Positions 10,666-22,163 are shown, numbered from the stretch's first letter. The stretch: 64,000 nucleotides of DNA from Lathyrus oleraceus (GCF_024323335.1 NC_066580.1:258337332-258401331), one strand, 5' to 3'. The notes: generated by a model from the sequence alone, not told the origin. Program-made: numbers and translations.

Positions 10666-11395
10666 TGCGCATTTTCAAATTCATTCACATTTTAGCCTTT
10701 TCCCTCCACATTTCACATGCCATGCTTCATTTTGATTTCATTTTTTTAGCCAACTTCTAAAATTCATATCTCCTTGAATATTAATTCAAATGATCCCCAA
10801 TTTTTTGCCAAATGATCCTTGTGATGTCTGGTTTTTTTTGGTATGATCTCCTGATTTTTACCATGCCTGGATTTTGAATTGTGTTAGAAGATGTGAACAT
10901 GTGTACATTTATGACCTTGCCTTGCTCTTTCTATTGTGAAATGCTTGATATTGATCCAAATGCATTGAAATTTTCCATGATTGTTCCTAACATGTTAATG
11001 GATGTTTGAGGCTTGGTTTGGTATTTTTCTCATTTGCCATTTCTGTTTTACATACATGTTTGTATGGTGTGACAATTTGTGTCACACATTTGGTTGATCA
11101 ACTTGTGAAATTTAATTTCCATATCAAATGATCTTTGATGCTTCTGATTTTTTATATGATGACCATGTTAGATGTGTTGAATGTTCATGAACTTTTTCAG
11201 AATTATTTGAATCATTTCTGTTTTGATTTGGAATTTTCATTCTCAATGTCCAAATGTATGCCTTGAATGTGTCTTTGACTTCTCTTGCACATAAAATGAA
11301 CTTGCTTGATGATTCTGGTTAGGTCCTTTTTAGGACTTGTTCTTGATTGATTAAATATGATTCATGTTGAATATCAAGTTCTGTTTTGGCTTTTT

Positions 11396-11400
11396 GATCC
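11396..11400. repeat. Target-site duplication GATCC, left copy (S2)
   Basis: GATCC directly precedes TGTCATACC at 11401. The partner copy is at 13391-13395. Confidence 0.9.
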
Positions 11401-11540
11401 TGTCATACCCCAAAATTTTCCCGTTAATATTACAAGGCATTTTTCAAGGCACTCCAACTTATTTTTCAAGGCATTGATCTTAAAGGAACAAAGACCCAGC
11501 ACACAGATGGCCAAATCCAGGAAATGGCTTAAACTGGCTT

Positions 11541-11604
11541 GCTCGCTAGGCGAGCAGATCCTTCGCCTAGCGAACCCTTCGCTGCATCACTCGCCTAGCG
11601 AAGC
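11541..11604 (+). repeat. GC-rich mini-hairpin cluster, upstream of S2 TATA box
   Basis: GCTCGCTAGGCGAGC (11541-11555), TTCGCCTAGCGAA (11562-11574) and ACTCGCCTAGCGAAGC (11589-11604) are short inverted repeats with 5-6 bp stems and 3-base loops, within 125 bp upstream of the TATA box. Confidence 0.85.
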
Positions 11605-11662
11605 TTGCGAACATCAGAAGTTTTGGGCTTCATTCTGAGCCCATTAGGTCACCAAAAATCAT

Positions 11663-11670
11663 TATAAATA
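11663..11670 (+). promoter_or_regulatory. TATA box of S2 LTR
   Basis: TATAAATA lies about 60 bp after the upstream hairpin cluster. Confidence 0.65.
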
Positions 11671-12112
11671 CCACAACTTCAGTCAGAGAAAAGGAGGAAA
11701 AGGAGGACCAAAAAGGAGGACAGAAGGAGACGAACCGGAACCCTAGCAATCAAACCTTGGAGGCTAACCGAGAGAATTCAGAGCAACCCTAAAGGAAACC
11801 CTGAAAGCAACTCATCTGCACAAAGGTCACCTCCGCCCAACTCAATCCGATACCAAAAGTGATATGTCAATTCAACGTTGCAATTCAATTGCAAACAGGT
11901 TTGCGCATCACTACTGTTTTATGCTTCCAATCTGTAATCTCTAAATACATAATGCATCATGATTGAATTTTTGGATATGTAATTAGATTTTGCATGTGAG
12001 TTTAAGTATGCCTGAATATCTTGAATGTTTGACCATGTTATGTCTGTAATTGAATGCCATAGGGTTCGGGATTCCGGAAATCGTACTGCTGTCAAACTCA
12101 AAACCCGTAGCC

Positions 12113-12186
12113 GCTCGCTAGCACATCGCTAAGCGAGCATGTAGCGAGCACTCGCTAAGCCTTCGCTAGGCGAGGCAGCAGCGAAC
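12113..12186 (+). repeat. GC-rich mini-hairpin cluster, downstream of S2 TATA box
   Basis: CTCGCTAGC, TCGCTAAGCGAGC, TAGCGAGCACTCGCTA and CTTCGCTAGGCGAGG occur in a row, about 440-515 bp after the TATA box. The E1 LTR has an equivalent cluster at a similar distance. Confidence 0.85.
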
Positions 12187-13390
12187 GTGACAGTCGCTGA
12201 ATTTTTCTGTTCTATTTTGTGCCTACCTGATCTATTCATTATAATCATGCGTTATTTCGCCTGACATTACTACTGCCGTGGTTCTTTTGTAGTGCAATTC
12301 TCAATTGCACTTTGTCTCGATATTCTAACCCGTTTGCTGAATTTTGTAAAGGCTCACATATTCCCGGAAAAGTCGCTTGCTAGGTATTCCACTTTATTTG
12401 TGGGATACCCTTGTGGAGATTCATCCTAATTGCTTAATCGATTTTAATGTGGAGATTCATCCCAATTATTTAATTGACTATAATATGGACCTAATTACCT
12501 AATTGATTACAACTACCTAATTGATTGTAAAATATTGCCTTTGAATATGTGATCTTGGACCTCTCTTTGTTACCCTATGGTATTACGGTATTACGGTATT
12601 ACGGTCATGTCTCGCGAATGTGGGGATACACTTAGCAAAGACCCTTCGATTAAATCATCATGTCCCTATAAATCATAGTCCCTCGGATGTTGCCTTCGAA
12701 TATATGATTTCGTCCCTCGATGACCCTTCGGTGTAGCCTACGGTTAAATGATGATCGTCCCTTCGAATGCTAAGGTATCCTTACAAATGTTGCCTTCAAT
12801 GACCAATCGATGACCCTACGATGACCCTTTTACATCCAAAGGATGAAACTACTTACTTCTCAATAGTAAGGACAGTTTTACCCTCATAAGGATAGGAAAT
12901 GCTCATAAAGACCTTGGGTAGGTATAACTCTTAATTGCTGACTCACAACCTAAAACATTTTTCATACCTCACACTTTGCAATTACTAGAAAATCACCACT
13001 TGGTATACATTCGTACTAGAATCATTGCCAAGTTATATTTTTCTAAACCGCTTTCAAAATTAAACGAGATAAATACTTTGTATACATTCGTACAAGAATC
13101 ATTACAAAGTTAAACTCTCTTTTCAAAACATTTTTTAAGCAATTCACAAACACTTTTTCAAGCAAACATAAGTGATCCAGCAATTAAGAGCCCATGGATA
13201 ACCATGGATACAAAGGGTGCTAACACCTTCCCTTTGTATAATGTACCTCCCGAACCCAAAATCTAATTAAGGTCTTTCCTGTTCTTTTCCACCTTTCCTT
13301 ATTGGATAAAAGAAAAGTCGGTGGCGACTCTTGCTAACCGCGACATTTGCTTTCCAAAGCAAAAACACACAGTTAGTTCACCGTATGACA

Positions 13391-13395
13391 GATCC
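13391..13395. repeat. Target-site duplication GATCC, right copy (S2)
   Basis: It follows the terminal TATGACA of S2, after which the S1 sequence resumes. Confidence 0.9.
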
Positions 13396-14540
13396 ATTTT
13401 TGACCCTAGGCTTTGACCTAGTGGTTTGAACTGACATTTTGAGTTGTGAATTTCAGGTTCAAGTATGCATCTCCATGATTGATGTTGCTTCTTCCTTTGA
13501 GCTTGGTCATTTGTTATTGTTGGCTAACATTTGTTTGTTTTGTAGGCTTTGATGATAATTCACTTGAGTGTTTGCCTTATGGCTTACTCATTGTGCATAT
13601 TGGCTTGTACTGTTTGTTTGTCTGTGAATAGTTTGTCTGAATGCTGTACTGATTTGTTTAGTTGTTTACACAGGTACCTAAGTTGCTTTAAGTTTATTTG
13701 AACTTTGCTTTGCTTTGCTTGTGGTTGGAATATCACTTAGGTATAATCCCTGATCTTCATGTAGTCTGGAAGACCTGTCATGTTATGTTGGCAGACACCT
13801 GTCTGAAGCCCTCCTTAAGAGGCAATGTTTGTGATTGTTTATCTTTGTGCCTTGTACAGTCAAAGACCTCCTAAGTGAAGAGGCATTGGCAGATAGAAGG
13901 GATGTGCAATCCATCCCCTGCTACTCAGTTGTGTCTTTCATCTTGCTCACACCATGTGTTGATGCACTTTGAATAAAAACCCAAAATCTTGTTGTGTCAG
14001 TCATTGTGGAGTATAGTTCCTGATTCTGGACTCCCACACTTTCATTGTTTGAAGCTCTCCCAGGCCAGGGATAAGAGCTGTGAGGTCTTGCCCTCACTTC
14101 CCATTTCATCTGCTTCACCCTAACTCTCAATGTTAGGGTTAAGAGCTCAAAACACCCTTTTCCAGTTGGCTTGTTTGTCGAGGTTGACATGACCCCTTGA
14201 CTAAAGCCCAGCCTTGTGTGAGCCAATTGTTTGCATATAGTGTGTGATACTTGTGCTTGTGATTACTCATGTGCTGTTTAGGCTAGCTTGCTTCCTGTGC
14301 AAGTTAGGATTGGAGACCTCAATATAGGGATCGTATGGATGACAACTTCTAGGCTCGAGTCGTAGTCTCCCTAGTAGCTTGTTATCTCCCTTGTCTATGG
14401 TTAAGATAAAAGTTATTTCCCTGTTAAGGGGAACTACGTCGCCCTGATCCTCATACCAGATGAGGTACGTAGGCAGGAGATGAGCTGATCTCTCCGGGCA
14501 CTCTCTTTTCTTTTTGTGTGAGTTGTTTATCTCTTTCTGG

Positions 14541-14755
14541 TAGGAGTCTGATGTAAGTCCAGCGATTGGCATTCGGTTTCCCGTGTTGGGTGTGTGTTAG
14601 GAGTCTGATGTAAGTCCAGCGATTGGCATTCGGTTTCCTGTGTGTGTGGGTTTGGAGTCTGACATAAGTCCAGCGATTGGCAGTCGGTTTCCTGTTTCGC
14701 TTTGTGTGTCTGAAGTTGGATAAAAGCCCATTGATTGGCATTCCATTTCCAGTTG
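14541..14755 (+). repeat. About 55-bp degenerate tandem repeat in S1 LTR
   Basis: Four units start near 14541, 14598, 14652 and 14713. The first three have GGAGTCTGAYRTAAGTCCAG, then CGATTGGCATTCGGTTTCC, then a GT-rich spacer. The fourth is diverged. They lie near the 3' end of the LTR, before the U5 block. Confidence 0.8.
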
Positions 14756-15269
14756 TATGTCTCGTTTGACGTCTCAGCGTCTCCGTTTAGCATTTTGTTT
14801 GGCGTGTGTTAGCCGAGCTACGAGTGCTCTGATTCTTCCTCTGGTTAGAGAAGATACGTATACATAGGATGCGATATCCTAGCGAGCACGTTTCCCATAT
14901 CCCCGAACTACGTCGACTATGATGTTTGTGTCTGACAAACTACGTAGGCCCAGGATACGACATCCTGCCGAGTTCCCTTCTTCCGTCTTTCATCTGTGTT
15001 TCACTCCAGTTGTGTGCAGTTTTGAGCAGTTTATTTAGCAACCTTTCTTCTATTCTTTCTGAGCGTGGATCCCGTCGAGTACGACGGATGCGTAGGGGTG
15101 CTAATACCTTCCCTTCGCATAACCGACTCCCGATCCCATCAATCTCTGGTCGCGAGACCATTTCCTTTCCAAGTTTACTTCGCGCGTTTCCTTTCCCTCC
15201 TTTGGGATAAATAACGCACGGTGGCGGCTCTGTGTCTTTTTTCCCGCCGGTTTTTCGCGTAATGCGACA

Positions 15270-15274
15270 ACCAT
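15270..15274. repeat. Target-site duplication ACCAT, right copy (S1)
   Basis: It follows the terminal GCGACA of S1, after which PMD-like coding sequence resumes. Confidence 0.9.
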
Positions 15275-16285
15275 GATCAAGATTCTGCTGAAGTTTCCAA
15301 CGAGGAACACATTACTTTTCTAACTCTTTGGATCTCGTATTACGTATTCTGCCATGGTTCTCTGCAAATAGCCAAGAGCTACATAATCCTAGCAATCCAA
15401 ATCCACGAGGGTCGACAAGTGTATTTAGGTAAACTTCTGCTAGCCTCTCTGTACCATTTTCTAGGGCTTGCGACACTAAAGCTGAAGCTTATCCACTCCA
15501 CTTCAAAGGCCCTGAACCTATCTGACCCCATGTGGCTGCTGCAACATTGGTTAAAAGCCACTTTCGAGTACCAATTAGGTTATCCTGTGTCGGAGCGTAT
15601 AATGCGTTTGAACCAGGATTGACCTATAGAAGGCGTAAGATTCGCCTTAATAACATGTCAGGAGACCCCCAACAAACACCTCTTCATGAAGTATCTTAAT
15701 AGGTTCATCGAAGTCAATTCTTTTGTTCCAGGTATGGCCTCATTTGTGGATCGAAGCTTTGGTCCAACATGGTTTAAAAACCCTTTCCTTGGTGATTCTC
15801 CCTAAGATGCAGCGTTGTCGAGTGCTGTGTGGAGGGCATTTTTGACTCCTATGATGCTGTCCTTCAGGATAGAGGTTGGGTTGAAGGGATATGGTTTCAT
15901 GAGCTACCAACCTAACTTGGTCGCTTGACAATTTAGCCCGAGCCAGATGTTTCCAAAGTCTTTGGTGTCTCATTCGACTGACATTGTATGGGCTGGTCGA
16001 TAACTGAACTTTGAAGGCCACAAAGCTTCCCTCAAATTTCATAAGTCGAATCAGCGCCTCAAATTGCCAGTCTTCAAATTTCAACAATCCTTCTTGACCA
16101 CCAAAGACTTTGACAAGTGGTGGTCCGAATACCAACGTCAATATTTTCCCAGTTCACTTTTTCTCCAAAACATGATCGACGCTTTTTCTGCCCTCGTTGG
16201 TGAAACACCGGCTCCACAGCCGAATACTGACGCTCCCGTCGAAAAAATCCAAACTACCGATGTCGAAAAGGCCCAAACAAAGAAG

Positions 16286-16365
16286 GTAACTTCTACTTTC
16301 TCGCTTTTCCTTTCTTTGATAAGAAAAAATAACAACCACTTTCCCTCTTAGTCTTTATTTTCTAG
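16286..16365 (+). other. PMD intron 1 (80 bp)
   Basis: The donor is AAG/GTAACT and the acceptor TTTATTTTCTAG/GG. The exon before ends on a codon boundary. Confidence 0.65.
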
Positions 16366-16450
16366 GGTCGAAAGCAGGCTCCAGTTTCTGTGCCAGCCAT
16401 AAACAAACCTCCAAAAAAGCAAAAAAACACCCTCAACTCCGAAACCACAG

Positions 16451-16517
16451 GTATTTCGCGCCTTAACGTTTCATGATATTTTAATTCAATCACCCTCTTA
16501 TATATATTACAACTTAG
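16451..16517 (+). other. PMD intron 2 (67 bp)
   Basis: The donor is CACAG/GTATTT and the acceptor ATTACAACTTAG/G. The interior is T/A-rich. The flanking frames differ by one base, probably from an indel in the A-runs of the 85-base exon. Confidence 0.6.
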
Positions 16518-16777
16518 GTTCTCGAAGATGTGCCTTCTATCGAAAGTGAGGATTCTGATGACAGTGCCCATTCCCATATTTTTCCTACATCGAAGGTGCC
16601 ACCATCTACTCCGTCCACTTCAACCAAAAAGAAAAAGAAAATTCTGGCCAAAAAACCTTTTTCGAGAACTGTTTCTTCGATCGAAATGACCTCTGTCCCT
16701 GATGATCTTACTGAAATTTTGCGCCCAAAAGTCCAGAAGAAACTACTCCAGCTTCCCCATAACACATAACTCCCAAG

Positions 16778-16848
16778 GTATCTGACCATCCTTGTTTCGT
16801 AACCTCGTGAATTATTCTCTGACATTGATCATAACTTCTTTGTTATAG
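16778..16848 (+). other. PMD intron 3 (71 bp)
   Basis: The donor is CCCAAG/GTATCT and the acceptor TTCTTTGTTATAG/GG. Confidence 0.6.
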
Positions 16849-17805
16849 GGAAACAAGGTTGATTCGACTCCTGCCGAGCTTATAAGAAACGTGAGGGTTG
16901 AAACCCAACCAGCTGAGACCGCTACCCTCTTGAGTCCTCAAAGGCAAGATGAGTTCCAAAGCGTGTCGCTTGAAGCTCATCAAAATCTTGACATTCAGCA
17001 AATTCAGGCCCCTTCGACCGCTGCTGGCTAAGGTACATCCCTTAGCACTCTCACTCCGGAGGAGGTTCTATCCATGAAGCAACGGAATCCGACAGAGATC
17101 TTAAGAGAGTTGCATCTACTTTGCCAAGCGTCGACTAAGGTTCAGCCCTCTTCCTCGACTGCCATGCCTGCTCCCAAAATGGATGCTTCTGTCACTCTCA
17201 AACTTCAACAGTTAGAAAATTATTTGTTTGAGCGTGAGGTTTTAGTTTTCGTTGAAGAGGAAGAAACCTTGGGACTCGACATCCTCAAACTGCTTGATGA
17301 ACTTGCTCGACACAAGCTTCCTGCATCTAGTGCCAGGTACTTAATTGAATTTGAAGCTTTCTTCACATAGCTGATCAAGGACCTCGCTCTTCATTGGAAT
17401 GTTGACTTTCAAATTAAGACGAAGATCAACGAGATGAGACGAGAGTGGGATTTTAGTGAAGTTTGTGAGATAAAGCTCAATGACTTTGAGGTCAACAAGT
17501 AGGAACGTCTCAACAAACAATAAGCCTTCGACCAACAAATCTCAGACTATCAAGCTCAAATAGATGAACTTACCAAGAAGATTGTTGAGGTCGAGGAACA
17601 AAGGGATTCTTTGGATTTTAATGAACCTCTTCCGGCTCAAGGCGTTGTCGACCAGGAAATTCTTAAAGGGATTGCACATGGTGAGAAAGCCCTTGAAATC
17701 AAAGAAAGGATTAGCCAACTGCAAGAGAAGAAATGCCTTCTTGACAGCATAACTGATCATGAGAAGACCCTTTTTGAAGATTTTAAGTCTAGGTTTCCTG
17801 CCTGA

Positions 17806-18109
17806 TGTATTTCTTTATCGAGGCAATTGTGACGCTGATTGGCCATTTTGTATGTCATCTTGGCTTTTATAATTAATGGTCAATTTCATTACATTTTGAT
17901 TTGAATCTCTTGGAGCATAGGTTTATATTTTTTCAAATATTTCCCATTTACCCTTACGATTCATCGATCCATACCCAACTCTTGAATTTCATAGCCACTG
18001 TTAGTAAACGTTTGGATCACTTGAAATGGTCCTTCCCAATTTGGTGACCATTTTCCTAAAGTTTGATCTCTTCAATACATAGGTAAAATCACCTTCCAAA
18101 TGTAATCAT
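17806..18109. other. Convergent spacer between PMD gene and H pol
   Basis: An AT-rich stretch of about 300 bp between the 3' ends of the + strand PMD gene and the - strand pol. It probably holds both 3' ends. No clear terminator can be named. Confidence 0.5.
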
Positions 18110-18720
18110 TTATTACATACTTTGACCACACGTGCTTTTTTTCATATCAACATGTCTATTGCAGCCAATCTTTCTTTGTCTAAATTAGTTAGTTCGTCGA
18201 ACATCAATCTCCAATGTTGTTATGATGGAATGTCATTTTGCCCTTGCACCCTAATTGATTGTAAACAAATTTCTGCTGGCAACACAACATCGTGCCCAAA
18301 TGTCAAAAGAAAAGGCGTTGAATTCGTTGCCTCTTTTAGGGATGTTCGACACACCCATAAAATTTGGTCTAATGTTTTATGAAAATTTTTAGGTTTCTTG
18401 GCAACATGTTTTTTGATTAAACCAATTATCACTTTATTGGTTGCCTCGACTTGGCCATTTGCTTAGGCGTAGTAAGGTGTGGAAGTAACCAACTTGAACC
18501 CTGTTTTAGCAACAAATCTTGCATCTTTTGACCCACAAAAACTGAGCCTTGATCAGTAGTAATGGTTTCAGGAATTCCAAACCTATACACAATGTGTTTT
18601 TGAATGAATTCAATCACAGTCTCTTGGTCCACTTTTATCAAAGGGATAACTTCTATCCATTTTGTGAAGTAGTTTATTCTAACTAGGATACATTTTTGTT
18701 GTTTCAACGAGGATGGTCGA
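18110..18720 (-). pseudogene. pol: H integrase core and C-terminus
   Basis: On the minus strand, 18707-18429 has the YFTKWIEVIPL block and GIPETITTDQGS, whose D is the second catalytic residue. The ANGQVEATNK region with the catalytic E is read in the neighbouring frame, interrupted by a CAA-to-TAA change and a frameshift near 18450. 18432-18220 carries WVCRTS, ATNSTPFLLTFGHDVVLPAEI, the equivalent of GMEAV. The first catalytic D region near 18730-18760 is damaged. Confidence 0.8.
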
Positions 18721-18758
18721 ATCTCACCGATGACATCTAATGCCCACCCTCCAAAGGG

Positions 18759-18998
18759 CTAAGGCATGATAATTGCATGCAACTCACTGGCTGGTATATG
18801 TTGGATGCTTGCGTGTATCTGACATTCTTGACACCCTTTGGCGAAGTCAATACATTCTTTTAACACACTTGGCCAGTAAACACCTTGTCGAAATAATAAC
18901 CATTTCATTTTATGGCCAACTTGGTGGGCCTCACATATTCCACTATGTACCTCAAACATTGCCAAGTATGCTTCTGTATGCCCAAGACACTTAAGCAA
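18759..18998 (-). pseudogene. pol: H integrase zinc-finger domain
   Basis: The frame contains EVHSGIC-EAHQVGHKM then FAKGCQECQIH, the H-H-C-C zinc-binding pattern of gypsy integrases. The region lies between the second RNase H and the integrase core. Confidence 0.8.
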
Positions 18999-19003
18999 TA
19001 CAC

Positions 19004-19312
19004 TTATGGAGTCTTTTTCAATAACTCATTTCCCAGGCGTACATAGCTTAACGCTCTATACTTGATTTTCGTGTCAGTGTTTCTGACTGGATTTTCTAGG
19101 TACTCTATGATTGGCTTTCTCCAATCTGACTGTGACAAATTGTCAATGGCAAAAACTTCATGTCTTACAAAAGTTTTGAAAATTTCAAAAAATTTATCAC
19201 TAAAGACATTCGTCGCCCCAGTTTTTGGGATTGCCATTTTGGGTGACGACGAGATGTTCGACACCATCTTTTCTTTCACCTCAATGAAATCCTTAAGCTT
19301 ATCTTTCGACAC
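19004..19312 (-). pseudogene. pol: H RNase H to integrase linker
   Basis: A 102-residue open frame with SDWRKPIIEYLENP and KIKYRALSYVRLGNELLKK, the usual linker before the zinc finger in this pol group. It joins the next frame by a frameshift. Confidence 0.7.
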
Positions 19313-19719
19313 TTTATACCCAGATGCAATTTATGCTAAATCGTTGGCTTATTGATTTACCATTCTAGGCACATGTGTGACCCCTGACAACCTCGAAGCA
19401 CTCTAGTAGGTGTGTCGCCATTGCGAAATACATCAGCATATTTTCTTTAATGCACTTGTATTCTCGTGTGATTTGTTTGATCACTAGCTCTGAATCCCCT
19501 TTTATTTTGACCTTCGTGGCTCCTAAAACCCTTAAGGTTTTGAGACCAGTTATTAGGGCTTCATACTCTGCTTCGTTATTGGAACACTTTCTGTCGACTT
19601 TACATTGAACTTCGTCGGAATGTCTTTTAGGTATAATATTAAGATCCCAACTCCTGTTCCATTTTTATGACTTGACTCGTTGAAGTATAACCTCCAAGGG
19701 TTTGTGTCGACCATGTTTA
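19313..19719 (-). pseudogene. pol: H archaeal-type RNase H
   Basis: The translated minus strand has WRLYFNESSHKNGTGVGI, then NNEAEYEALITGLKTL and IKGDSELVIKQ, the pattern of the second RNase H known in Tat elements. The first catalytic Asp (normally FD) reads Asn at 19681-19679. Frameshifts are present. E1 is inserted about 20 codons upstream of this domain. Confidence 0.75.
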
Positions 19720-19724
19720 GTGAT
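19720..19724. repeat. Target-site duplication GTGAT, left copy (E1)
   Basis: GTGAT directly precedes TGTCACAACC of E1. The partner is at 37086-37090. Confidence 0.95.
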
Positions 19725-19781
19725 TGTCACAACCTAAATGCGAAACGAAACAACCGGCAAAAAAAGAAAGAAAATGACAGA

Positions 19782-19791
19782 AGAGTCGCCA
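19782..19791 (-). other. Primer-site-like TGGCGACTCT in U5 of E1 3' LTR
   Basis: On the minus strand TGGCGACTCT equals the first ten bases of the E1 primer site (34628 downward). It lies about 57 bp before the LTR end. Confidence 0.7.
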
Positions 19792-21262
19792 CTGTGCGTT
19801 ATTTATCCCAAAGGGGGGAAAGGAAACGCTCGAAGTAAACCTGGAAAGAGGAAGAGACAAGGTCTCGCAACCAAATCTTGGGTTCGGGAGTCGATTATGC
19901 GAAGGGAAGGTATTAGCACCCCTACGCATCCGTAGTACTCTACGGGATCCACTCTTGTTGTTCTTGTCTAAAGGGTGTGGGTTTATCTAATGTACTATTT
20001 ACTAAAATAGGGGTCAAAAGAAAATGACTCGCACGGATGTCGCATCCACTGCATACGTATCTCATCTGAATATAAGAATCAGAGTCTTCGTAGCTCGGCT
20101 GACCTATTTGTTTGTTTTGTGTTTTTTTTAGGTGAACGACATTACTACGCAATCTACCGGATGCTCGACCTTTGGAGACTTACTCACCTGTAGTAGAAGG
20201 AGTTAACGTGTTCTTAGGAGAAGAAAAATCAATGAGTTTGTTTGTGTTTTAGGAATGCTCATGCAAAAAAGGAAGTCCTAGACGAAGGAACCGTGCTACC
20301 TTAATTGACATGCAAACGAGAGACTATACGAAGCCTAGCAATCCTATGGGGAGACGATCACACCATATAAAACAAACATGCATAAAGTAAACACGCCAAC
20401 AAGGGGGCTCAAACATACGTGAGTAGGGCTTTAGTCAAGAGGGGTCATATCAACCTCGACAAACAAGCCATCGAAGGGTAGTCAAACGGGCTCTTAACCA
20501 CTGACACTGAACGTCAGGGTGAGCAGATAAAAAGGGTAATGAGGATAAGACCTCATAGCTCTTAACCCTGGACAGGGTGAGCTCATGACAAAAAGTGGGG
20601 ATTCAGAAAGGTGGAACCCTCTCCACTGACTGACCGGACAAAAGATCTTGGGCTTTTGTTCTGAAGCATCGACACGTAGTGCGAGCATAAAGAATGACAC
20701 ACTGAATAACGGGGGATTGACTACTAATCCCTTTTATCCGTCAATTGCCTCTTCATGGAGGTCTTTAGCACTGGTGCCTCTTCTTGGAGGTCTTTGGGCA
20801 CAAAAGTAAACACATAAAAACATTGTCTCCTATCGAGGTCTTCCAGCTAAGAAAGCGGTAAAATGCTGAAAAGATGTAAAAGGGATCAAGAGATCTACCA
20901 CACGGATAAAGATCCGAAGTAACAGCAACTAAAGAAACAAGAAACCCCGAGATCTCTCAGGCTAGCACCATCAAAGACCACAAGTCAGCAAAGCAATCAG
21001 AATAAATCTCCAAATAGTATCCCACAGATAAAGTGGAATACCAAGCAAGCTATCTCTTCAAGAGTCATGTGAGCCCTCACAAAACTCAACAAACAATTTA
21101 GAATAACAAGACGGGGTGCAATCAAGAGTTACACCAAACAAGAGAATCATAGCAATAACAGTATCAGGTAAACAACGCACGGATGCAATAGAAAACATGT
21201 CACAACAAAACACAAAACAGAATAGAGAGCAAACAAAAAAACTACTGTCACGATCGCTACTG

Positions 21263-21324
21263 CTTCGCTTAGCGAAGACTTAGCGAGGCTTCGCTACAGG
21301 CTCGCTTAGCGAGGTGCTAGCGAA
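21263..21324 (-). repeat. Mini-hairpin cluster downstream of TATA, E1 3' LTR
   Basis: CTTCGCTTAGCGAAG (21263-21277) is a perfect 6-bp stem with loop TTA, followed by TTAGCGAGGCTTCGCTA and CTCGCTTAGCGAG. The 5' LTR counterpart is 36176-36238. Confidence 0.85.
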
Positions 21325-21741
21325 TGCCTGCGGATTCTGGGTTCTTCCTTGATAACAGTCCGATTTCAGAGACCCCAAATCCTATGGTACCCATTTCAGA
21401 AATTAAGTGATCAAACATTCGAGGCATTGCTCTACACATTCATACATGTCTAAACCCACATGTGAAACCTAACGATACCCACTCTTCCAAATTCACCCAT
21501 AATGCCTCACACATTCAGAAATTTCAAATTGAAAGCATAAAGTAGTGGAAATAGGGCAAACCTGATTGGAGAGATCGAATGAAATTGAATTGCCCGGTTG
21601 GGTTTGCAGAGCAATGTTAGGGTTTTTATGAGATGGAATTAGTAGAGGTGATTTTGTGCAAATGAGTTCTTCAAAGTGTTTTCAGCTTTCACCACTTCCA
21701 GCTCTGTTCTTTTTTTTTTCTTTGTTCTACTGAAACCTTAG

Positions 21742-21749
21742 AATTTATA
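21742..21749 (-). promoter_or_regulatory. TATA box of E1 3' LTR
   Basis: TATAAATT on the minus strand, about 400 bp into the LTR. Confidence 0.6.
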
Positions 21750-21830
21750 ACCTGATTTTCGTGGCTTTGTGGGCTCAAATGAGTGAGGTCCAAGTCCAAG
21801 ATTTTTCTGTTATATTTTTAAAACACGTGC

Positions 21831-21895
21831 GCTTCGCCTAGCGAGCATGACAGTTCAGACTCGCTAGGCGAACCACGCTGCTCGCCTAGCGAGCA
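21831..21895 (-). repeat. Mini-hairpin cluster upstream of TATA, E1 3' LTR
   Basis: GCTTCGCCTAGCGAGC, ACTCGCTAGGCGAA and GCTCGCCTAGCGAGC occur in a row. One repeat unit present in the 5' LTR is missing here. Confidence 0.85.
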
Positions 21896-22151
21896 TGACA
21901 GCTCAGGAACAGACTTTTGCTCTTTCAAGATTAGCGTTTTGAATGATGAATAGACCCCATTTGAACATGTTGGAAGTAACTCAAGTCATTCACTTGTGTT
22001 GACTGATCACCCAGATAGAACCCACAAAGTGTCTTGGATGATATTCAAGCTTCTTGGAGCTAGCTCTGATTGACATGATGTAATGCGATATGAAATGTTA
22101 AATGACCTAAAAATGAATGCATGAATGAGGGGGGAAATTTGAGGTGCTACA

Positions 22152-22163
22152 GCTGCCCCTATT
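22152..22163 (-). promoter_or_regulatory. E1 polypurine tract
   Basis: AATAGGGGCAGC on the minus strand directly precedes the 3' LTR. E2 has AATAGGGGCAGT in the same place. Confidence 0.85.

Larger units (their letters stand above)
11401..13390 (+). mobile_element. S2: 1990-bp solo LTR nested in S1
   Basis: It starts TGTCATACCCCAAAATTTTC and ends GTTCACCGTATGACA, with GATCC on both sides. There is no internal coding region. It carries TATAAATA at 11663-11670 and two clusters of GCGAAG/CTCGC mini-hairpins. Its U5 block has GGGTGCTAACACCTTCCC, then GGATAAAA, then GGTGGCGACTCTTGC. It shares the U5 block and hairpin clusters with the E1 LTR but not its overall sequence, so it is a related but separate subfamily. 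Confidence 0.92.
8810..15269 (+). mobile_element. S1: solo LTR of the E0 family, itself split by S2
   Basis: It starts TGTAGTACCTCAAATTTGC and ends GCGTAATGCGACA, flanked by ACCAT on both sides. Without S2 and one GATCC it is about 4.46 kb. No primer site, coding region or second LTR is present, so it is a solo LTR left by recombination between two LTRs. The first 590 bp match the E0 LTR fragment. The end, with GGGATAAATAACGCACGGTGG, parallels the end of the E1 LTR. Orientation is +, opposite to H and sense with the PMD gene. Confidence 0.92.
15275..17805 (+). pseudogene. Antisense PMD gene of H, second part with three introns
   Basis: The frame continues the first part with an ITFLTLWISYYVFC block and LGKLLLASLYHFLG (15290-15480), matching the PMD pattern of FLxLWLS...LAxLYxxL. 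It then reads LQHWLKATF, later the FKFQQSFLTT-DFDKWW region (to 16285), a lysine-rich linker and a C-terminal coiled coil (about 17380-17790, EIKERISQLQEKK), ending TGA at 17803-17805. Stops (15619-15621, several between 15800 and 16010, 17368, about 17500-17520) show decay. Three short GT-AG introns lie at 16286-16365, 16451-16517 and 16778-16848. The introns and the gene's own TATA box suggest it was captured from host DNA. Its function is unknown; host PMD proteins act in nuclear gene silencing. Confidence 0.75.
19725..22151 (-). repeat. E1 3' LTR (2427 bp)
   Basis: Read on the minus strand it starts TGTAGCACCTCAAATTTCCC and ends GGTTGTGACA. It matches 34631-37085 throughout. It lacks about 20 bp in the hairpin cluster at 21831-21895. 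Confidence 0.95.
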
